Of a DNA stretch of 18,937 nucleotides, positions 14,805-18,937 are shown in pieces. The stretch's first letter is position 1, and every line of letters starts with the position of its first letter. Below the pieces are notes generated by a model, which saw only the letters and a list, made by a program, of their open reading frames with translations, ran no database searches and was not told where the DNA came from. A program made the position numbers and the translations under genes. The stretch comes from an uncultured bacterium (lineage in GTDB: Bacteria; Actinomycetota; Coriobacteriia; Coriobacteriales; Coriobacteriaceae), in contig CAJMPE010000012.1 of assembly GCA_905215275.1 (NCBI GenBank), positions 1-18,937 of the forward strand, written 5' to 3'.

Positions 14805-15425
14805 TTATTCCGAGGCACCCTCTGGCGCGGGATGCCGCTCCAGATAGTCGCCCAGCATCTTAAAGTCTTCCTCCAGCAGCTCCTGCCACGCCGGATTACG
14901 CAGCGCCGCCGCCGGATGGAACGTGGGCATCACCACAAAATGCCCCATCTGATGGAACCTGCCGCGCAGCTTGGTGATGCCAATCTCGGTCTTAAGCACA
15001 AAGTGCGTCGCGGGGTTACCGAGCGTCACGATGATATCGGGCCAAATGCTTCGAATCTGCTCACGCAAAAACGGTGAACAGGCCAGCACTTCCTCGGGCC
15101 GAGGATTGCGATTTCCCGGTGGGCGACACTTAAGCACGTTGGCAATGTAGACGTCTTCGCGCTTGAGGCCAGCCAGCGACAGGATGCCGTTGAGATCCTC
15201 GCCCGCCGCCCCCACAAACGGTTCGCCTTGCAGATCCTCGTTACGCCCCGGCGCCTCGCCGATAAACATTACGCGGGCGTGGGGGTTTCCCACGCCAAAC
15301 ACGATGTTATGGCGCGACTGATAGAGCTGGCAGAGATGACAGTCGCCTAAAACAGCCTCAATCTCCTCGAGCGCAACTTCGCGCGGCGCCTGGTGACTAT
15401 GTCCGGGGATGTGCATGACACCCAT
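14805..15425 (-). CDS. udg: Family 4 (iron-sulfur) uracil-DNA glycosylase
   Basis: A 206-residue DNA repair enzyme that removes uracil arising from cytosine deamination. Motif A is GEAPGRNED (56-64) and the later motif is HPAAALRNP (170-178). Four cysteines at 29, 32, 100 and 116 (DCHLC, KCRPPGNRNP, ACSPFL) match the C-X2-C...C-X15-C ligands of the 4Fe-4S cluster that defines family 4. ATG 15425 (MGVMHIPG) is chosen because TAGGAG lies five bases upstream; that site overlaps the stop codon of alr, indicating coupled translation. An upstream start at 15473 would run 40 bp into alr without a ribosome site. Its neighbours have no DNA-repair role, so the operon grouping is probably for expression only. 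Confidence 0.92.
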   Translation of the reverse strand: MGVMHIPGHSHQAPREVALEEIEAVLGDCHLCQLYQSRHNIVFGVGNPHARVMFIGEAPGRNEDLQGEPFVGAAGEDLNGILSLAGLKREDVYIANVLKCRPPGNRNPRPEEVLACSPFLREQIRSIWPDIIVTLGNPATHFVLKTEIGITKLRGRFHQMGHFVVMPTFHPAAALRNPAWQELLEEDFKMLGDYLERHPAPEGASE

Positions 15426-15433
15426 AGTGGCTC

Positions 15434-16579
15434 CTACACGTAGACCTTGTCGAGACGCATGCCAAAGCCGCAAGCAACCTCGTAGTTAATCGTGCCGCGC
15501 AGGCGCGCCATCTCGTCCATGGTGATCTCGGCATCACCATCGCGGCCGACAATGATCATCTCGTCGCCATACTCGGCCTCGGGAATCTCATGCGCCGGAT
15601 TGGACTGGATGGCGACCATAAACTGGTCCATGCAGATGTTACCCACCTGACGAACGCGTTCACCGCGATACAGCACGTCCATACGATTGGAGAGCGTACG
15701 CGAAAGACCATCGGCATAACCGATCGGCAGCGTGCAAATCTGAACGCGTGTGCGCGGTACGCGGTAGGTAAAACCGTAGCCCACGCCCTCACCCATCGCA
15801 GGATGCGCCACACGCGTCACGCGCGCATGGACGCTCATAACACGATCGAGCTTCATCACGCGGCCGCTCAGCTCGCATGGCTGCATGCCGTACAAGCCAA
15901 CGCCGGCGCGAATCATATCAAAACGCATCGAGGGATCGAGCATCGAGGACGGCGTGTTGGCACAGTGCACGATGCCGCACTCAAAACCCGCGTCCTTAAT
16001 GGCTTGAACGGCTTCGGTAAAGCGTTGGCACTGCAGTTTGTAGTCCCAACCCGAAGGTTCATCGGCCGTGGCGAAGTGCGTAAATACGCCATCACACTGG
16101 ATACCGCGATGGAAGCTAATGCCACGAACAAAGTCGAGCACCTGCGTGTAGTGAACACCGATGCGGTTCATACCCGTCTCGATGGCTAGATGGTACTTGC
16201 CAACCTTGCCTGCCGCGACAGCGCACTCGCCATAGGCAAGGGCGAAATCGGACGTATAGACCGAAGGCATAATGTCAAACTCAAGCAGTGTGGGGATAGC
16301 CTCGATAGGCGGCTCGCTTAGGATCAGGATGGGTTTTGTGATCCCGCCCTGTCGAAGCTCAACGCCTTCACTAACCGTCGCCACGGCAAACATGTCGGCA
16401 CCGGCCGAATACATGATTTTGGCGCACTCGACGGCACCATGGCCATAGGCATCGGCCTTGACCACGCAGCACAGTCGCTGACGTGGATCGAGCAGATTCT
16501 TGTAAGCCCTCGTGTTGCGGCGAAGCGCCCCTCGGTCAATCTCAACCCAGGACCAGCGCGTCAAATCGGCTTTATTCAT
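15434..16579 (-). CDS. alr: Alanine racemase (PLP-dependent)
   Basis: A 381-residue enzyme interconverting L- and D-alanine for peptidoglycan and, if present, D-alanylated teichoic polymers. Lys41 in VVKADAYGHG is the pyridoxal-phosphate Schiff-base lysine, and Tyr268 in GVGYGFTY is the opposing catalytic base. The barrel segments GMNRIGVH, FTHFATAD, HCANTPSSM and RAGVGLYG and the C-terminal ICMDQFMV match the family throughout, and the length is typical. ATG 16579 lies two bases after the nnr stop codon. No separate Shine-Dalgarno is well placed, so it is probably translated by coupling to nnr. The protein looks complete, with no missing key residue. Confidence 0.96.
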   Translation of the reverse strand: MNKADLTRWSWVEIDRGALRRNTRAYKNLLDPRQRLCCVVKADAYGHGAVECAKIMYSAGADMFAVATVSEGVELRQGGITKPILILSEPPIEAIPTLLEFDIMPSVYTSDFALAYGECAVAAGKVGKYHLAIETGMNRIGVHYTQVLDFVRGISFHRGIQCDGVFTHFATADEPSGWDYKLQCQRFTEAVQAIKDAGFECGIVHCANTPSSMLDPSMRFDMIRAGVGLYGMQPCELSGRVMKLDRVMSVHARVTRVAHPAMGEGVGYGFTYRVPRTRVQICTLPIGYADGLSRTLSNRMDVLYRGERVRQVGNICMDQFMVAIQSNPAHEIPEAEYGDEMIIVGRDGDAEITMDEMARLRGTINYEVACGFGMRLDKVYV

Positions 16580-16581
16580 GA

Positions 16582-18198
16582 TTAGTCATCCGACCCTTCG
16601 TCCATGATTCCCAGATCATCGAGTGCATCCTTTGCCGCCAATTCCATGGCAGGACCGATCAAGTCGATCAGGTCGGTTGCAATAACACTCTTCTCACCAT
16701 ACTCCGTCGCCGCGGCAAAACCCGCGTAGCTGTGAAGCGCAACGGCATACGAATACAGCAGCTCCCAGCGATCCATCTCATCACGCATGGTAGCCAGTGT
16801 GCCAGCCAAAATGCCCGCAAGAACATCGCCCGAACCGGCAGTCGCCAACGACGCCGGACCCGAGAGCGGCAAAAGCACGCGCTCAACGCCACAGATAGCC
16901 GTCGTCGGCCCCTTGGCAATAACTACGAGATTGTCGGAGCCAGCAGCCCAGACAACCTTCTGCGCGGCCGCAATTGCAGTCCCCAGATCGTTAACCTCGT
17001 CACCGGCAACCAAGCGCGAAAGCTCGCGATAGTGCGGCGTCATGACGAGCGGCTGCTCACGGCGGTACATCTCAGGGTTGCTATCGATACCGTCGATAGC
17101 AATCTTAGAAAGGCAGTTGAGCGCATCGGCATCGAGGATCAACGGCACATCAAGCTCTAACAAGCCCGAAACCACCTGCATGGCACCGGCAGACGTCGTC
17201 ATGCCGGGACCGCACAGTACGCAGCTGTACTTCTTTGCAATCTCGCACACGGTCATACGAGCAGCGGCACCAAAAGAGCCGCGGGAATCGGACGGAATAG
17301 CAAAAACCGGAATCGAGGGAAGTGCCATACGAATAAGATTGGCGCACGCATCGGGCGTCGCGACAGCCACATAGCCGGCACCCGCGCGGGCAGCAGACTT
17401 GGCGGCCATGATGGCAGCGCCAGGATACTGCGCCGAGCCGGCAACAATAAGGACGGAACCGCGAGAATACTTATCGATATTCGTGGGCAGCGGAGCAAAG
17501 AAATCCACCAGGTCACCGGGCTCGACAATCTCGGCGGCATGATCGACATCATCGATGACCTCATCAAGGCGATCATAGAGGCTACCGCACACTAGATCAC
17601 CGGCGTACTCGGGGCCATCAGCGCTGTAGAGGCCAATCTTGGGCGTGATCATCGTGACGGTACGCTCGGCACGGATGCAGTCGTCGTCGACAACACCGGT
17701 TTCGGCATTCAGACCCGAAGGAACATCGATGGACACCACATGGTCGGCGCAGTCGTTAACCGTCGGAATCCAGATGGAAAACGGCGCACGCAGGTCACCG
17801 TGGAAACCGGTACCAAAAATAGCGTCAACAACAACGTCGGCCTTATCGATCAAAACCTCAAGCTCATCTCGTGAGGGACCGACGCACACATGTACGTCAC
17901 GACCGGCGGTACGGCGGGCAACATGGCGAGCCAGAGCGGCGGGAATCTCATCCGGCTCAACCGGAGACACGATATCCACGTCAACGCCCTTATGACTCAA
18001 GATATCAGCCGCGACCCAGCCGTCGCCACCGTTGTTGCCAAAACCGACCAGAACAAGGACGCGATCGGGATTGAGTTTTAGAATTTCAGTAGCAGCAAAC
18101 TCACCCGCCAGTTCCATAAGTTCGGCCTTCGAAGTTCCTTCGCGTTCGATAATATCCTCGAGACGAACGACTTCCTCGGTACTCAAAACCGGTTTCAT
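16582..18198 (-). CDS. nnr: Bifunctional NAD(P)HX epimerase/dehydratase
   Basis: A 538-residue metabolite-repair enzyme. The N-terminal YjeF-type domain (about 1-225) epimerises R- to S-NAD(P)HX and shows VGFGNNGGDGWVAA, AIFGTGFHGDLR and DVPSGLNAETG. The C-terminal ribokinase-fold domain (about 235-520) dehydrates S-NAD(P)HX using ADP or ATP and shows LILDADALN, TPHYRELSRL and GSGDVLAGILAG. The TPHYRE stretch replaces the usual TPHPGE, a mild deviation. AGGAG five bases upstream fixes ATG 18198, which directly follows the acpS stop codon. Full length agrees with other fused Nnr proteins. Grouping with acpS and alr is common in Gram-positive genomes. Confidence 0.95.
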   Translation of the reverse strand: MKPVLSTEEVVRLEDIIEREGTSKAELMELAGEFAATEILKLNPDRVLVLVGFGNNGGDGWVAADILSHKGVDVDIVSPVEPDEIPAALARHVARRTAGRDVHVCVGPSRDELEVLIDKADVVVDAIFGTGFHGDLRAPFSIWIPTVNDCADHVVSIDVPSGLNAETGVVDDDCIRAERTVTMITPKIGLYSADGPEYAGDLVCGSLYDRLDEVIDDVDHAAEIVEPGDLVDFFAPLPTNIDKYSRGSVLIVAGSAQYPGAAIMAAKSAARAGAGYVAVATPDACANLIRMALPSIPVFAIPSDSRGSFGAAARMTVCEIAKKYSCVLCGPGMTTSAGAMQVVSGLLELDVPLILDADALNCLSKIAIDGIDSNPEMYRREQPLVMTPHYRELSRLVAGDEVNDLGTAIAAAQKVVWAAGSDNLVVIAKGPTTAICGVERVLLPLSGPASLATAGSGDVLAGILAGTLATMRDEMDRWELLYSYAVALHSYAGFAAATEYGEKSVIATDLIDLIGPAMELAAKDALDDLGIMDEGSDD

Positions 18199-18738
18199 CT
18201 ATGCTCCTAGCGTATCTCGCGAAGCATCGCCCAGGTGCTCCGTTAAAGCTGAATTTTGCAGTTGCTCAAGCTCATCTAAAACCGAGCGAGCCTCTTTAAA
18301 CGTTTGTGCAACGCGTTCCTTGGTGCTCACCTTTTCTTCCTTAGGCTTAGGTCGAGCATCCTCGGTGATCGCAATGGCATTGGCTACGGCCAAATCACCC
18401 GTCAAGGTAATGGAAAGCGCAACTTCAACGACACCCAACTCTTGAGCAATCTTGAGCGCTCGACCTGAAAGCACTGCTTTAGGCTTTCCGAGGTTATCAC
18501 GCGTTACCGAGACGTCTTTGCGGCCGACGCCCTGGCTAAAGCCCGTACCAAGAGCCTTGAGAACCGCTTCACGAGAAGCAAAACGGCTCGCATAGTGCGC
18601 CGCAGGACGCGATGAAGCGTCGCAATATGCGCACTCTTCTTCGGTAAACACACGCCGAGCAAACGACGGCGTCTTTTCAAGGATTGATTTCATGCGGGAA
18701 ATCTCGACGATATCAACGCCGATACCAGCTTCAGCCAT
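18199..18738 (-). CDS. acpS: Holo-[acyl-carrier-protein] synthase with C-terminal extension
   Basis: A 179-residue enzyme moving 4'-phosphopantetheine from CoA to the serine of acyl carrier protein. AEAGIGVDIVEISRM contains the magnesium ligand Asp9, and RFASREAVLKALG contains Glu57 and Lys61. VFTEEECAYC and the ALSITLTGDLAVANAIA strand complete the fold by about residue 127. The remaining ~50 residues (from ARPKPKEEKV) are charged, probably helical, and not part of the usual ~120-residue enzyme. ATG 18738 is used because GGAGGTG lies three bases upstream; an ATG four codons earlier lies inside that ribosome site. It is the first gene of a six-gene operon, and its stop codon touches the nnr start. 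Confidence 0.93.
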   Translation of the reverse strand: MAEAGIGVDIVEISRMKSILEKTPSFARRVFTEEECAYCDASSRPAAHYASRFASREAVLKALGTGFSQGVGRKDVSVTRDNLGKPKAVLSGRALKIAQELGVVEVALSITLTGDLAVANAIAITEDARPKPKEEKVSTKERVAQTFKEARSVLDELEQLQNSALTEHLGDASRDTLGA

Positions 18739-18767
18739 GTTCACCTCCATATTGCACAGACTAAGTT

Positions 18768-18797
18768 ATTGTAGCCCGTTAACGGAAGATGCGACAA
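18768..18797 (-). promoter_or_regulatory. Promoter of the acpS operon
   Basis: On the minus strand TTGTCG (18797-18792), an 18-bp spacer and TACAAT (18773-18768) form a sigma-70/SigA-type promoter. It would start transcription around 18760, about 20 nt before the acpS start codon. It is the best promoter match in the window and sits in the only sizeable gap upstream of the operon. Confidence 0.65.
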
Positions 18798-18842
18798 ACG
18801 AGGGTCATAAAACACAGCGAGTTGTTAGATCTGACTTAAACA

Positions 18843-18876
18843 AAAAAGGGGGAGGCCGCGAGGCCTCCCCCTTCTT
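18843..18876 (-). terminator. Strong intrinsic terminator for a gene beyond the right edge
   Basis: GGGGGAGGCC (18848-18857), a GCGA tetraloop and GGCCTCCCCC (18862-18871) form a perfect ten-base-pair GC stem. On the minus strand it is followed by TTTTTTGTTT, a textbook U-tract. On the plus strand only TTCTTC follows. It insulates the acpS promoter from the upstream minus-strand unit. Confidence 0.9.
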
Positions 18877-18937
18877 CAAGTCATGCGACGGCTCGGTGCC
18901 GTCCACCGGTCAGCGGCGCCCTGGCCTCCCACGGGCT
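18877..18937. other. Unassigned right-edge sequence
   Basis: These 61 bases precede the terminator in the minus direction and so should be the end of a minus-strand gene or RNA. One minus frame is open from the edge to a TGA at 18883-18881 (ending GGRHRAVA), and a short hairpin GACGGC-TCGGT-GCCGTC (18887-18903) is present. Too little is visible to choose between a coding end and a structured RNA end. Confidence 0.3.

Noticed and set aside
18877..18937. Reading the right-edge bases as the 3' end of a known structural RNA (SRP, tmRNA, RNase P)
   Set aside because: No conserved signature of these RNAs is recognisable in the 61 bases.
1..18937. tRNA, rRNA, transposase or prophage genes
   Set aside because: None seen on either strand; all substantial frames are accounted for by the genes listed or by their shadows.

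Overview
The window looks like chromosome of a high-GC Gram-positive bacterium of the class Coriobacteriia, most likely a Collinsella or close relative. The reasons are GC-rich coding sequence with Shine-Dalgarno starts, a surface protein ending in an LANTG-type sorting signal, a TsaB-RimI-TsaD fusion, and intergenic DNA full of palindromic repeats. The genus is inferred from gene content and recalled repeat style, not from any search.

Left part (1-4169, all minus strand): a potassium-related block. It holds a Kup potassium transporter, a 64-residue membrane peptide, and the N-terminal half of a KdpD-like (DUF4118) sensor kinase that runs off the left edge. A repeat-type intrinsic terminator separates the last two. 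Upstream lies an FMN nitroreductase whose 3' end abuts a perfect 27-bp palindrome.

Centre (4384-11140): a plus-strand LtaS-like phosphoglycerol transferase/sulfatase faces, tail to tail, a very large minus-strand cell-wall-anchored surface protein. The surface gene is split by a frameshift at 9051-9059. The 370 bp between them hold a 130-bp fold-back element, two more terminator hairpins and one copy of a palindromic repeat.

Region 11141-11914: no credible gene. It carries an array of eight imperfect palindromes with a strict 62-bp period, followed by a second, inverted copy of the fold-back element that also forms the terminator of the next operon.

Right part (11915-18738, all minus strand): a tight six-gene housekeeping operon, acpS - nnr - alr - udg (family 4) - tsaE - tsaB/rimI/tsaD. 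Gaps run from a 14-bp overlap to 12 bp, with a recognisable promoter before acpS. It combines acyl-carrier-protein activation, NAD(P)HX repair, D-alanine supply for peptidoglycan, uracil repair and tRNA t6A37 synthesis. A strong terminator for a gene beyond the right edge closes the window.

The most unusual content is the repeat DNA bracketing the surface-protein gene: the 62-bp palindrome array, the single outlying unit, and the two inverted fold-back elements.
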